Notes under the pieces: model-generated
The model's database searches: none
The model's input: only the letters and a program-made list of their open reading frames with translations
What the model was told of the DNA's origin: nothing
NCBI GenBank assembly: GCA_039889035.1
Contig: JBDQQY010000006.1
Coordinates: forward strand, 1 to 64,000
DNA length: 64,000 nt
Direction of reading: 5' to 3'
From: Plantactinospora sp039889035
Lineage (GTDB): Bacteria; Actinomycetota; Actinomycetes; Mycobacteriales; Micromonosporaceae
Program-made: the position numbers and the translations under genes
Part shown: piece by piece, positions 1 to 8,590 of the stretch
How the letters are laid out: every line of letters starts with the position of its first letter
Numbering within the stretch: the first letter of the stretch is position 1

Positions 1-74
1 CACCCCCACAACACCACGAAAACACCCACACCACACTCGCCACCACCCCCACCCAAAAAACGGTCAAAACACGA

Positions 75-110
75 GGTGGGGGCCCTTCCCGGACGGGAAG
101 GGCCCCCACC
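75..110. terminator. Strong intrinsic terminator, 16-bp perfect stem
   Basis: The left arm (75-90, GGTGGGGGCCCTTCCC) is perfectly complementary to 95-110, with a 4-nt loop. It lies 38 bp beyond the stop codon of the minus-strand PIG-L gene and so probably terminates it. The symmetric stem could also stop transcription entering from the left. Bases 1-60 before it are almost only A and C and hold no gene I can see. Confidence 0.8.
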
Positions 111-147
111 GGGGTTTGTCGTGGATCGGCCGCTCCGGGCCGCCGTC

Positions 148-2841
148 TCAGCGGCCGACCGGTGCCCGCCGGGCCAGCGCGGCCCCGTCGGCGGTCTCGA
201 ATGCGGCCAGCACCGAGGTGGCCCGGCCTTCGCCGGCCGGTACGAACACCCGCTCGTGCTGCCCGGACCGCAGCTCGACCGTCTGGCTGCCCAGCGCGGT
301 GTCACCGGTCCAGGAGTAGAGGTACGCGGTGCCCTTCCGGGTCGCCCGGACGTCGACCAGGATGCCGCCGTCCACCCGCTTCGGCACGCCCACCGTGAAG
401 GCGCTGGCCGGCAGCCGGTCGACCGCCGCCGGGGCCACCCCGTCCGACGCCGACTGGGCAATGGTCTGCGGGCTCTGCACGCTGCGGGCCGCGGTGTCCG
501 GGAAGACCGGCGCGCTCGGCTCCCGCTGCGGCGGGGTGTATCCGGGCAGGGTGGTCAGCCCGTACCGGTACGGGTCGGCCCGTACGCCCTGGAAGGTCGA
601 CCAGCCCAGCCGGGACTGCGAGCTGAGGTCCTGGGTGTCCGAGTCGTAGACCAGGACGTTGAACCCCATGTGTGCCGGGTCCACCGCGTCCGGCAGCACC
701 GCGAACGGAATGCTCGCCTCGATGGTGTACCCGGTGTACGGTTCGCTGACCTTGCTCGCCACGGTCATCCCGGGGGCGGTGACCGCACCCGGCCCCTGCC
801 GGTTGTCGGCGTCCCGCTGGAAGCACGGCGGGTTGCCGTTGGCCGGATCGTCGGTGGTCGGGAAGATGCCCGCCTTGAAGACCGTCGAGGTGTTCGCCGA
901 GTCGCCCTTCGGATCGAAGATGATCTCGACGCTGTCGGTGCGGCGTTGCCGCTTGCAGTCCTGCGGCACCACCTTGCGGCCGAGTACGTCGTCGGTGACC
1001 TGGACGATCACCTTCAGCGCGTCGTCGGTAAAGGCCACCCTGCCGGTGATCGAGGCGTCCTCCGGGGTGGTCGGCTGACCCTCCCAGATCCGGGAGAGGT
1101 TCAGCTCGGGTCCGGGGTACTCGCCCGCGCCGGCCACCGCGTCGACCGTGTGTCCGGCACCGGCCCGGGGGATCACCGTGGTCGGCACGATCTCCAGCGC
1201 GGCGTCCTCGACGGTGCTCCCGGTCGTGCTGCTGGTGGTGATGGTGATCGGGTAGTCGCCGCCCTCGTTCGCGGTCGGGAGCGTCGGGTCGGTGTTGGTG
1301 ACCCGGAAGGTGACCGATCCGGTCGCCCCGGTGGCCAGGCCGGCGTACTCCTTGCTGGGCTGGTCGACGGCGAAGCCCGCCGGCACGCCGAGGGTGACGC
1401 TGCCGTGCTGTGCGGTCGGGCCGGCGTTGCGCAGGTCGACCCGGATGTCCCGGCTCCGTCCGGAACCGATGGTGAGTACCGGGGCGATCAGCGTGTCGAG
1501 CTGCGGGAAGCCGGACTCGGCGACCCAGTCGCGAAAGACCGCCACCTCGGGCAGCGCCGCCAGCGTGCCCCGCACGTCGGCGACCACCCGGACCGGCTCG
1601 TCCGTGCTGCCCCGGCCCTGCCACTGGGTGGCCAGCGTCGCGGTGAGCAGGTGCTGCTGGTCGGTCGTCGCCTGCTTCGGCACGGTGACGGTGAAGGTGG
1701 TCCGCTGTTCCCGGTCCCCGACGGTACGGCCGAGCGAGCCGGAGCCGGTGACCGTCCAGCCGTCCGGGGCGCGCAGCGAGACCCGGGGCGCGGTCAGCCG
1801 TTCGCCGGGAGCGGCCCGGACGTGCGCGGTGGCCTGGAACGACTCCCCGGGCGCCACGTCGAACCGGTCGGTGCTCAGGTAGAGCTCGGTGCCCTTGGCC
1901 AGCCCGCCCTCGGCGGCCGGCAACACGGAGCCGCGCAGGATCGCCGCCGGGCTGGTGTCGTCGGGGTCGTACGGCACCCGGCTGTCGATGAGGGTGTAGA
2001 AGTCGCACCGGATCTGCGCGGGGTTGGTCGGCGCGGCGGCGGTGTTCGCCCAGCCCTGGGTGACGTACTCCCGTCGCGCCTCGACCTCGGTCTCCGCCCA
2101 GGTCCGACCGGCCGGGCCCGAGGTTCCCTCCCAGACTCCGAAGACCTGGTCGGTGGAGACGGTCGGGCTGAAGGAGCCGGCGCACTCCGGGCCCGGCGAC
2201 GAGCTGCCGGTGCCCCCGGTACGCAGGAACTTGGCCGGACGGAAGGTCTTGAGGCCCTCCTTGCCGAGCTGTTCGGGGAAGGCCGTCGGGTCGGCCGCGG
2301 CGGAGAACGCCTCGGCGGCGAACCGGGCGGCCTGCTGGTGGTTGCCGTGGTTACCCTCCACAGGGGAGGGATTCATGGTCATGACGATCTCGGGCCGGGT
2401 CTGCCGGATCACCCGGACGATTTTGCCAAGGGTCTCGTCGTGTCCCCAGATCTGCTCGCTCAGCGGGGCTGACGCGGTGTACCAGAAGTCGACCCGGTCG
2501 AGGTTGTAGAGGTTCTGCACGCCGGCCTTGGCGATCGCGGTGCGCTCCTCGCGTTCCCGGATGATGCCCAGCGGCGGGCCCTCCTCCAGGCCGACGGCGT
2601 TGCCGCCGCCCTCGCCCCGGGTGATGGTCACGACGCCGGCCTTGGCGCCGTAGTTCTGCTTCCACTGGCCCAGCGTGGCCAGGCTGCCGGCCTCGTCGTC
2701 CGGGTGGGCGCTGATGAACAGTACGTCGAGGTCGACGACGTCGGACGGTCTGCCGCCACCGGGGGTGGCGACGGCGGCCGTGGCCGGGACGAGGACGGCC
2801 AGGGCGGTGACGGTGGGAAGTAAGAGTCTTCGTGCAAGCAT
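148..2841 (-). CDS. Secreted PIG-L family deacetylase with C-terminal NEW3-like and CBM9-like domains
   Basis: An 897-residue secreted protein. A signal peptide (residues 1-26, LARRLLLP then a hydrophobic core and ATAAVA) precedes the PIG-L zinc motif AHPDDE near residues 45-50. A second metal-binding stretch, GNHGNHQ, lies about 110 residues later. PIG-L enzymes remove N-acetyl groups from GlcNAc conjugates. The middle looks like NEW3-type beta-sandwich domains (APGESFQATAHV, VTLGVPAGFAV), and residues about 600-800 resemble a CBM9-like carbohydrate-binding domain (RRTDSVEIIFDPKG, GYTIEASIPFAVLP). The frame is open upstream, but ATG at 2841 is chosen because it starts the signal peptide and has an AAGGGA ribosome site. 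It is divergent from the ROK regulator. The substrate is unknown; an extracellular amino-sugar glycan is plausible. Confidence 0.85.
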   Translation of the reverse strand: MLARRLLLPTVTALAVLVPATAAVATPGGGRPSDVVDLDVLFISAHPDDEAGSLATLGQWKQNYGAKAGVVTITRGEGGGNAVGLEEGPPLGIIREREERTAIAKAGVQNLYNLDRVDFWYTASAPLSEQIWGHDETLGKIVRVIRQTRPEIVMTMNPSPVEGNHGNHQQAARFAAEAFSAAADPTAFPEQLGKEGLKTFRPAKFLRTGGTGSSSPGPECAGSFSPTVSTDQVFGVWEGTSGPAGRTWAETEVEARREYVTQGWANTAAAPTNPAQIRCDFYTLIDSRVPYDPDDTSPAAILRGSVLPAAEGGLAKGTELYLSTDRFDVAPGESFQATAHVRAAPGERLTAPRVSLRAPDGWTVTGSGSLGRTVGDREQRTTFTVTVPKQATTDQQHLLTATLATQWQGRGSTDEPVRVVADVRGTLAALPEVAVFRDWVAESGFPQLDTLIAPVLTIGSGRSRDIRVDLRNAGPTAQHGSVTLGVPAGFAVDQPSKEYAGLATGATGSVTFRVTNTDPTLPTANEGGDYPITITTSSTTGSTVEDAALEIVPTTVIPRAGAGHTVDAVAGAGEYPGPELNLSRIWEGQPTTPEDASITGRVAFTDDALKVIVQVTDDVLGRKVVPQDCKRQRRTDSVEIIFDPKGDSANTSTVFKAGIFPTTDDPANGNPPCFQRDADNRQGPGAVTAPGMTVASKVSEPYTGYTIEASIPFAVLPDAVDPAHMGFNVLVYDSDTQDLSSQSRLGWSTFQGVRADPYRYGLTTLPGYTPPQREPSAPVFPDTAARSVQSPQTIAQSASDGVAPAAVDRLPASAFTVGVPKRVDGGILVDVRATRKGTAYLYSWTGDTALGSQTVELRSGQHERVFVPAGEGRATSVLAAFETADGAALARRAPVGR

Positions 2842-3084
2842 GTGGATCCCTTCGGACCATGCGAGACGGACACGTGGTGAGACGCGGAGCAGGGTGGACG
2901 GCGGGTTGCCGCCATGGCCGGCACGGCTGGGCCGGCGGTGTGGTGGGTGCCCGGTGGGCGCCAGGGCGGCGCCGGTCACCGGCGAGTACGCGGCGGGTGC
3001 GGCTCGGCCGAGCCCGCCGCAAGGCCTTCGCCGGGTGACGCTAAAGATCCACGGCGGGATGAGTCAATACCCTCGGCCGCCAAA

Positions 3085-3113
3085 TTCTTCTTTCGAGGAA
3101 GAAACTAACTTCC
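3085..3113. promoter_or_regulatory. Overlapping inverted repeats in the divergent PIG-L/ROK promoter region
   Basis: The 430-bp gap 2842-3271 separates divergent genes and is locally AT-rich. TTCTTC (3085-3090) pairs with GAAGAA (3098-3103), and GGAAG (3097-3101) pairs with CTTCC (3109-3113). A further ACGGC/GCCGT pair (3239-3243/3256-3260) lies just before the regulator ribosome site. These are candidate operators for the ROK regulator. The assignment is inference from position and symmetry. Confidence 0.4.
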
Positions 3114-3271
3114 TCCCCGTTTGTCCGCTAGCTCAAGCTAATTCCTTTTCTGCCCTGCCGATGCCTGCCGGTCCCTGAATAGGTAGAGATCCGGCAGCCC
3201 GCAGCCCATCTCGGCGGGCGAGATGGATTCGTTACTTGACGGCAATAGTTTGTTCGCCGTAGGAAGAAAGT

Positions 3272-4429
3272 GTGATCGACGTGGTGACCCCACCAACCAG
3301 CCCCGTCAGCCGGGAGCGGTCGAAGGAGATCAAGCGACTCTCGGTGATCTCCGCCGCCCGGCAGGCCCGGCTGCTGTCCCGGGCCGAGCTCACCGAACTC
3401 ACCGGCCTCAGTCCGGCCACCCTCACCCCGCTGGTCCGGGCGCTGATCGCCGAGGGCTACCTCATCGAACGCGGACCGGGCACCTCCCGTACCGGGCGGC
3501 CCCGGGCCATGCTGGAGTTCAACCCCCGGGCCGAGCTGGTCGCCGCGGTCTCCCTGGAGCCGTCCCGGATCAGTTGCGAGATCGCCGACAGCGACGGCGT
3601 GGTGATCGCCCACCGCACCGCGCGGCTGCACCGGGACATCGTCGGGACGATCTGCCGTTTCGTACCGGAGCTGGTCGGGGACGGCCTTCCGGCGCTGCGC
3701 GGGGTGGCCATCGCCGCACCCGGGGTCTCGTCCGGCGGCGCGGTCCGGCTCGCCCCGTCGGTCGGCCTGGTCGAGGGGCAGCCGATCGGGGACTCGGTCC
3801 AGCGGCAGCTCGGCGTCCCCGTGGTGGTGGACAACGACGTCAACCTGATGGCGGCCGGCGAGCACGCGGCCGGGGCCGGCAGCGACGTCAGCGACCTGCT
3901 GCTGCTGCACGTCGCGGACGGGGTCGGCGCCGGCCTGATCCTCAACGGCCGGGTACGGCACGGCGCCGCGGGCGCGGCCGGCGAGGTCGGGTTCCTGCCG
4001 CTCGATCCGGCGGACCGGGGACACGACGGGGTCGGCCCGTTCGAGGCGCGCTGGTCGGCGAACGCCATCGCCGAGCGGGTCGTCGCGCTGCGCCCCGGAC
4101 GGCGTCCCTCGGCAGCCGTCCGCGACCTGGTCGAACTGAGTCGTACCGACGCGGCGGCGGCCGGCTACCTCGGCGAGGTACTTGCCGCCTGGGCCCGGCT
4201 CATCGTCTCCTGCGTCTGCGTGGTCGACCCGGGCCGGGTCCTGCTCAGCGGCGCCGCCGCGGACCTGGACGACGCCGCGCTCGCACAGCTCCAGTCACTC
4301 GTCACCCTGGCCGCTCCGGCTCCCACCGAGGTCCGCCGCGCGGTCCTCGGCGACCGGGCGGTGCTGCACGGGGCGGTGAGCTACGCGCTCTCCGCGGCCG
4401 TCCCGGCCCTCCCGGTCGGCTCACCCTGA
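3272..4429 (+). CDS. ROK family transcriptional regulator (winged helix plus sugar-kinase-like domain)
   Basis: A 385-residue protein with a winged helix-turn-helix at residues about 15-75 (LLSRAELTELTGLSPATLTP). A ROK fold follows, with the VDNDVNLMAAGEH element around residue 188. The usual ROK zinc motif CxCGxxGCxE is not seen, which is common in regulators with altered ligand binding. The start is GTG at 3272 after AGGAAG. It is divergent from the secreted deacetylase and 38 bp ahead of the importer genes, so it probably controls both. ROK repressors normally sense sugars or amino sugars; the ligand here is unknown. Confidence 0.87.
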   Translation: MIDVVTPPTSPVSRERSKEIKRLSVISAARQARLLSRAELTELTGLSPATLTPLVRALIAEGYLIERGPGTSRTGRPRAMLEFNPRAELVAAVSLEPSRISCEIADSDGVVIAHRTARLHRDIVGTICRFVPELVGDGLPALRGVAIAAPGVSSGGAVRLAPSVGLVEGQPIGDSVQRQLGVPVVVDNDVNLMAAGEHAAGAGSDVSDLLLLHVADGVGAGLILNGRVRHGAAGAAGEVGFLPLDPADRGHDGVGPFEARWSANAIAERVVALRPGRRPSAAVRDLVELSRTDAAAAGYLGEVLAAWARLIVSCVCVVDPGRVLLSGAAADLDDAALAQLQSLVTLAAPAPTEVRRAVLGDRAVLHGAVSYALSAAVPALPVGSP

Positions 4430-4467
4430 TATCCCCCTCGAATCCCCTCACCCCGGAGGTAGTCCCC

Positions 4468-5520
4468 ATGAGACGTCGATTGGCGCTCGTCGGAGCGCTC
4501 GCCGCGATGGTCACCGTCGTGGCCGGCTGTGGCGGCGGTGGCGACGACGACGCCGCAGCCGGCGGCGGCGCCGAGAAGCTGGTCATCTACACCGCCCGCG
4601 ACAAGAAGGTCGCCGACTTCGTCACCGAGCGGTTCACCGCCAAGTACCCGGAATACCGGGGCAAGGTCGAGGTGCTCACCCTCGGGGCGCAGGAGATCCT
4701 GGAGCGGGTACGGGCCGAGAAGGCGAACCCGCAGGGCGATGTCTGGTGGGGCGGCACCCAGCAGGCGCTGGCCACCGGGGGCACCGAGGACCTGCTGGCC
4801 GCCTGGCAGCCGGCGTTCGCCGCGAAGATGGACGCCGCGTACAAGGACCCGCAGGGGCGCTGGTTCGGTGAGATCCTGCTGCCCGAGGTCATCATGTACA
4901 ACAACAAGGCGCTCACCCCGGAGCAGGCGCCGAAGGACTGGGACGACCTGATCACGCCGGCCTGGAAAGACAAGATCATCATCCGGGACGTGGCCGCTTC
5001 CGGCACGATGCGGTCGATCTACGCCTCGATGATCCAGCGGCTCTCCCCGGACGGCGGCAACCCCGAGCCCGGCTACGAGTGGCTGCGCAAGCTGGACGCC
5101 AACACCACCAACTACGCCGCCAACCCGTCGGACCTCTACCTCAAGCTCTCCCGCCAGCAGGGCGTGATCAGCCTCTGGAACCTGCAGGACGTGCTGCTCC
5201 AGGCCAACCAGGCGAACATGCCGTTCGGCTACGTGATGCCGGCCTCGGGGGCGCCGGTGCTGGTCGACGGGGTCGCCGCGATCAAGGGCGGCAAGAACAA
5301 CGCCGGCGCGCAGAAGTTCGTCGAGTTCCTCTACGACGACGCGCTCCGCGCCGAGCTGGCCCGCGACTACTTCCAGATTCCGGCCGTGCAGATCGCCGAG
5401 CAGCCGGAGTGGCTGGCCAACCTCGGCCTCAAGCCGATGAACGTCGACTGGGCCGTCATCGCGAAGCACGAGACCGAGTGGATCAACCACTGGAACGCGG
5501 AGATCAAGAACAAGGGCTGA
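4468..5520 (+). CDS. Extracellular solute-binding lipoprotein of an ABC importer (Fe3+/aminoethylphosphonate-like class)
   Basis: A 350-residue lipoprotein. The signal MRRRLALVGALAAMVTVVAGC ends in a lipobox Cys, and the mature part opens with LVIYTARDKKVADF, typical of family-1/6 binding proteins related to FbpA, PhnS and PgtC. The paired tyrosines that bind iron in FbpA are not evident, so iron is not assumed. The ATG at 4468 sits behind GGAGGT. It is followed by a TOBE-type ATPase and a fused permease, and the enzymes of the same operon are probably the better guide to its ligand. Confidence 0.87.
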   Translation: MRRRLALVGALAAMVTVVAGCGGGGDDDAAAGGGAEKLVIYTARDKKVADFVTERFTAKYPEYRGKVEVLTLGAQEILERVRAEKANPQGDVWWGGTQQALATGGTEDLLAAWQPAFAAKMDAAYKDPQGRWFGEILLPEVIMYNNKALTPEQAPKDWDDLITPAWKDKIIIRDVAASGTMRSIYASMIQRLSPDGGNPEPGYEWLRKLDANTTNYAANPSDLYLKLSRQQGVISLWNLQDVLLQANQANMPFGYVMPASGAPVLVDGVAAIKGGKNNAGAQKFVEFLYDDALRAELARDYFQIPAVQIAEQPEWLANLGLKPMNVDWAVIAKHETEWINHWNAEIKNKG

Positions 5521-5726
5521 CGCCCGGCCCGGCCCGGGAGTACCCCGGGCCGGTCGCGGGGCGGAGCGCCCCTCCGGGTGCCGGCCCGGTCCACCTATCC
5601 GGGCCGGCACCGCCCGGGATCGGGCCGGCACCCCAGCGCACACCGAACGGCCACGGCGAACCCCGTCGAGGACCCCGAGAACCACCAGATAGACGCGCGT
5701 CCCGGTCGGACGCGGGGAGGGACATC

Positions 5727-6800
5727 ATGATCGGCGTCACGCTGGAGTCGGTGAGCAAACGCTTCCCGGGCACCGGCGACGCCGCGGCGGTGGACGGCGT
5801 CGACATCAGCATCGACGCCGGTGAGTTCTTCACGCTGCTCGGCCCGAGCGGCTGCGGGAAGACCACAACGCTGCGGATGGTCGCCGGGTTCTACTTCCCC
5901 ACCAGCGGCCGGATCCGGTTCGGCACCGAGGACGTCACCCGGAAACCGCCGAACCGGCGGGACACCGGCATGGTCTTCCAGAACTACGCCCTCTTCCCGC
6001 ACATGTCCGTCGCCCAGAACGTCGGGTACGGGCTCAAGATCCGCAAGGTCCGCGGGGCGGAGGCGCGGCGCCGGATCGCCGAGGCGCTCGAACAGGTGCA
6101 CCTCGGCGGGTACGGCGACCGCCGCATCGACCAGCTCTCCGGTGGCCAGCAGCAGCGGGTCGCGCTGGCCCGGGCGCTGGTGATCCGGCCGCGTACCCTG
6201 CTGCTGGACGAGCCGCTGTCCAACCTGGATGCCAAGCTGCGCGAGGAGACCCGGGCGGAGATCCGCCGGATCCAGCGCGAGGCCGGCATCACCTCGATCT
6301 ACGTCACCCACGACCAGGCCGAGGCGATGGCGATGTCGGATCGGATCGCGGTGATGGAGGCCGGCCGGGTCCAGCAGATCGGCACCCCGCAGGAGATCTA
6401 CCACCGCCCGGCGAACACCTTCGTGGCCCGGTTCATCGGGCGCAGCAACGTACTGTCGCTGCCGGTGCTCGCGGCCGGCGCCGAGAGCGTCGACGTACGC
6501 CTGCCGAGCGGGGCGAGCCGGACGGTGGCGGCGCCGCCGGGACACGACCTGGCCGAGTCCGACACGGCCCTGGTCTCGATCCGGCCCGAGCACATCGGGC
6601 TCGCCGCTCCGGACGACCCGGAGGCGCTGCCCGGGCGGATCACCGACCTGGAGTTCACCGGGATGGCGACCAACCTGACCGTCGAGGTCTCCGGGCAGGA
6701 GTTGATGGTCGCCGCGGTCGAGGTCCCGGGTGGGCCGGCCGTCGGTGACCGGATCGGGCTGCGGCTGCCGGCCGCCCGGATGTGGGTGGTGCGGCCGTGA
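5727..6800 (+). CDS. ABC transporter ATP-binding protein with TOBE domain
   Basis: A 357-residue importer ATPase. Walker A is GPSGCGKTTT near residue 40, the signature is LSGGQQQRVALARAL, Walker B is LLLDEPLSNLDAK, and the H-loop is YVTHDQAEAM. The last 120 residues form a TOBE-like regulatory domain (VSIRPEHIGL). This is the PotA/FbpC/PhnT subtype. The start is ATG at 5727 after GGGGAGGGAC. A 206-bp gap separates it from the binding-protein gene, and its stop overlaps the permease start by 4 bp (GTGA). Confidence 0.92.
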   Translation: MIGVTLESVSKRFPGTGDAAAVDGVDISIDAGEFFTLLGPSGCGKTTTLRMVAGFYFPTSGRIRFGTEDVTRKPPNRRDTGMVFQNYALFPHMSVAQNVGYGLKIRKVRGAEARRRIAEALEQVHLGGYGDRRIDQLSGGQQQRVALARALVIRPRTLLLDEPLSNLDAKLREETRAEIRRIQREAGITSIYVTHDQAEAMAMSDRIAVMEAGRVQQIGTPQEIYHRPANTFVARFIGRSNVLSLPVLAAGAESVDVRLPSGASRTVAAPPGHDLAESDTALVSIRPEHIGLAAPDDPEALPGRITDLEFTGMATNLTVEVSGQELMVAAVEVPGGPAVGDRIGLRLPAARMWVVRP

Positions 6801-8590
6801 CCGTGTCGACGACGACCGCGCCGCGACCGCCGGGGGTCGACCCCGGCGGCGGCGACCGCACCGGGCCGCGCCTCGGCCGGCGGATCGCCGACCGGCTGCG
6901 CGGTGGTGCCGGCGGCGGTTGGTTCCCGTACCTGCTGGCGCTGCCGCTCGCCCTGGTGCTCTGGGGATACGTCGTCCAGCCGATGCTGGCGACCTTCGTG
7001 GAGAGCGGCGACGGCGACGGGGCGGAGAACTACACCGCCTTCCTCTCCGGTGCCGGAGTCGCCCGCAGTTCCCTGTTCACCTCGCTCGGCATCTCCGCGG
7101 CCAGCGTCCTGCTCTGCGGGGTGGTCGGCGTCGCGATGGCGTTCCTGCTCAAGCGGTTCGCCTTTCCCGGCCGCCGGCTGATCGAGGCGATCATCCTGGT
7201 CCCGGCCGCGCTGCCGCCGCTGATCGGGGCGATCTCGTTCCAGTTGCTCTACAGCGAGACCGGGATCCTGCCGCGCGGCCTGCAACAGCTCCTCGGCACC
7301 GACGAGCCGGTGCTGCCGTTCAGCGGCATCGCCGGGGTGCTGGTGGTGCACACCTTCACCATGTACCCGTTCTTCTACCTGGCCGCCTCCGCCGCACTCG
7401 CCGGGATGGACCCGTCGGTGGAGGAGGCCGCCTACAACCTCGGCGCCGGCCGGGTACGGGTCTGGCGGACCGTGCTGCTGCCGATGCTCACCCCGGCGCT
7501 GGTCTCCGCCTCGCTGCTGGTCTTCATGACCTCGCTGGCGTCCTACACCGCCCCGCTGCTGTTCGGGGTGGACCGGACGATGACCATGCAGATCTACATC
7601 AACCGCACCAACGGCGACCTGCCGATGGCCTCCACGTACGCCTCGGTGCTCGGCGTGGTGTCGGTGCTGTTCCTGCTCGGGATGCGCTGGTACGAGGGGC
7701 GGCGCAGCTACCGGTCGCAGTCCAAGGGAGTCTCGGCGCACCGGCGGGAGATCCGCAATCCGGTCGGCCGCTGGCTCGCCATGGTCGGCTCGCTGCTCGC
7801 CACGGGGGTGCTGCTCGCCCCGGTCGCCACGATCGCGCTGGTCGCGTTCTCCGTCGACGGGACCTGGACCACCCAGGTGCTGCCGACCGACTACACCTGG
7901 GAGAACTTCGTCAGCATCTTCGCCGAGCCCCGGGCCTTCCAGCCGATCCTCAACTCGCTGCGGATGAGCCTGCTCGCCACCGCCGGCTGCGTCGTGGTCG
8001 GCGTCCTGGTCGCGTACGCGGTGCGGCGGCTCACCTTCGTCGGCAGGGGCCTGCTCGACGTGGCGGTGATGCTCGCCTGGGCGCTGCCCGGCACGGTGGT
8101 GGCGATCAACCTGATCGCCGCGTTCAGCACCGGCAACCCGTTCAGCCTCGGCCAGGTCCTGGTCGGCACCTTCTGGATCATGCCGCTGGCGTACTTCGTG
8201 CGCTTCCTGCCGCTGGTCTTCCGGTCCAGTTCGGCGGCGCTGGCCCAGCTCGACCCCTCGCTGGAGGAGGCGGCCCGCAACCTGGGCGCACCCTGGCTGC
8301 GGGCGTTCCTGACCATCACCCTCCGGCTGATGCTTCCCGGGGTACTGGCCGGCGCGCTGCTCGCCTTCGTGCACGGGGTCGGGGAGTTCGTCGCCTCGGT
8401 GCTGATCTACACCTCCAGCACCGCGCCGATCTCCGTGGAGATCAACAACCGGATGTACTCCTTCGAGGTCGGCACCGCGGCGGCGTACGGAATGCTCCAG
8501 GTGCTCCTGATCTTCATCGTGATGGTCCTCTCCGGCCGGCTGGAGAGCGGCGGCCGGGCGACCAGGGAGGCGACACAGTGGACGAACTGA
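6797..8590 (+). CDS. Fused double-domain ABC permease
   Basis: About 597 residues carrying two complete permease domains in one chain. Each half has an EAA loop: SVEEAAYNLGAGRVRVWRTV in the first and SLEEAARNLGAPWLRAFLTI in the second. Fused permeases of this size are usual in FbpB/PhnU-V type importers. GTG at 6797 overlaps the ATPase stop; an in-frame ATG at 6782 would add five residues. It overlaps the following creatininase gene by 13 bp, indicating translational coupling of transport and catabolic genes. Confidence 0.9.
   Translation: MTVSTTTAPRPPGVDPGGGDRTGPRLGRRIADRLRGGAGGGWFPYLLALPLALVLWGYVVQPMLATFVESGDGDGAENYTAFLSGAGVARSSLFTSLGISAASVLLCGVVGVAMAFLLKRFAFPGRRLIEAIILVPAALPPLIGAISFQLLYSETGILPRGLQQLLGTDEPVLPFSGIAGVLVVHTFTMYPFFYLAASAALAGMDPSVEEAAYNLGAGRVRVWRTVLLPMLTPALVSASLLVFMTSLASYTAPLLFGVDRTMTMQIYINRTNGDLPMASTYASVLGVVSVLFLLGMRWYEGRRSYRSQSKGVSAHRREIRNPVGRWLAMVGSLLATGVLLAPVATIALVAFSVDGTWTTQVLPTDYTWENFVSIFAEPRAFQPILNSLRMSLLATAGCVVVGVLVAYAVRRLTFVGRGLLDVAVMLAWALPGTVVAINLIAAFSTGNPFSLGQVLVGTFWIMPLAYFVRFLPLVFRSSSAALAQLDPSLEEAARNLGAPWLRAFLTITLRLMLPGVLAGALLAFVHGVGEFVASVLIYTSSTAPISVEINNRMYSFEVGTAAAYGMLQVLLIFIVMVLSGRLESGGRATREATQWTN

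Noticed and set aside
1..60. A/C-rich start as a repeat or CRISPR-like element
   Set aside because: There is no repeated unit or spacing; only strand-composition bias over a short stretch cut by the window edge.
76..2472. 798-codon plus-strand frame opposite the PIG-L gene
   Set aside because: Antisense shadow of high-GC coding sequence. The opposite strand has a signal peptide and HPDDE motif, while this frame is Arg/Gly/Asp-rich with no motif.
3223..4467. Long frame running into the binding-protein gene, suggesting a 765-residue fusion
   Set aside because: The upstream part is an out-of-frame copy of the ROK regulator. A lipoprotein signal and ribosome site define the real start at 4468.
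4468..5520. Calling the first importer an iron transporter
   Set aside because: The class matches FbpA, but the paired iron-binding tyrosines are not evident and the operon encodes catabolic enzymes.
5079..5726. Extension of the ATPase frame upstream of 5727
   Set aside because: It overlaps the binding-protein gene in another frame. ATG 5727 has a good ribosome site and the normal ATPase N-terminus.
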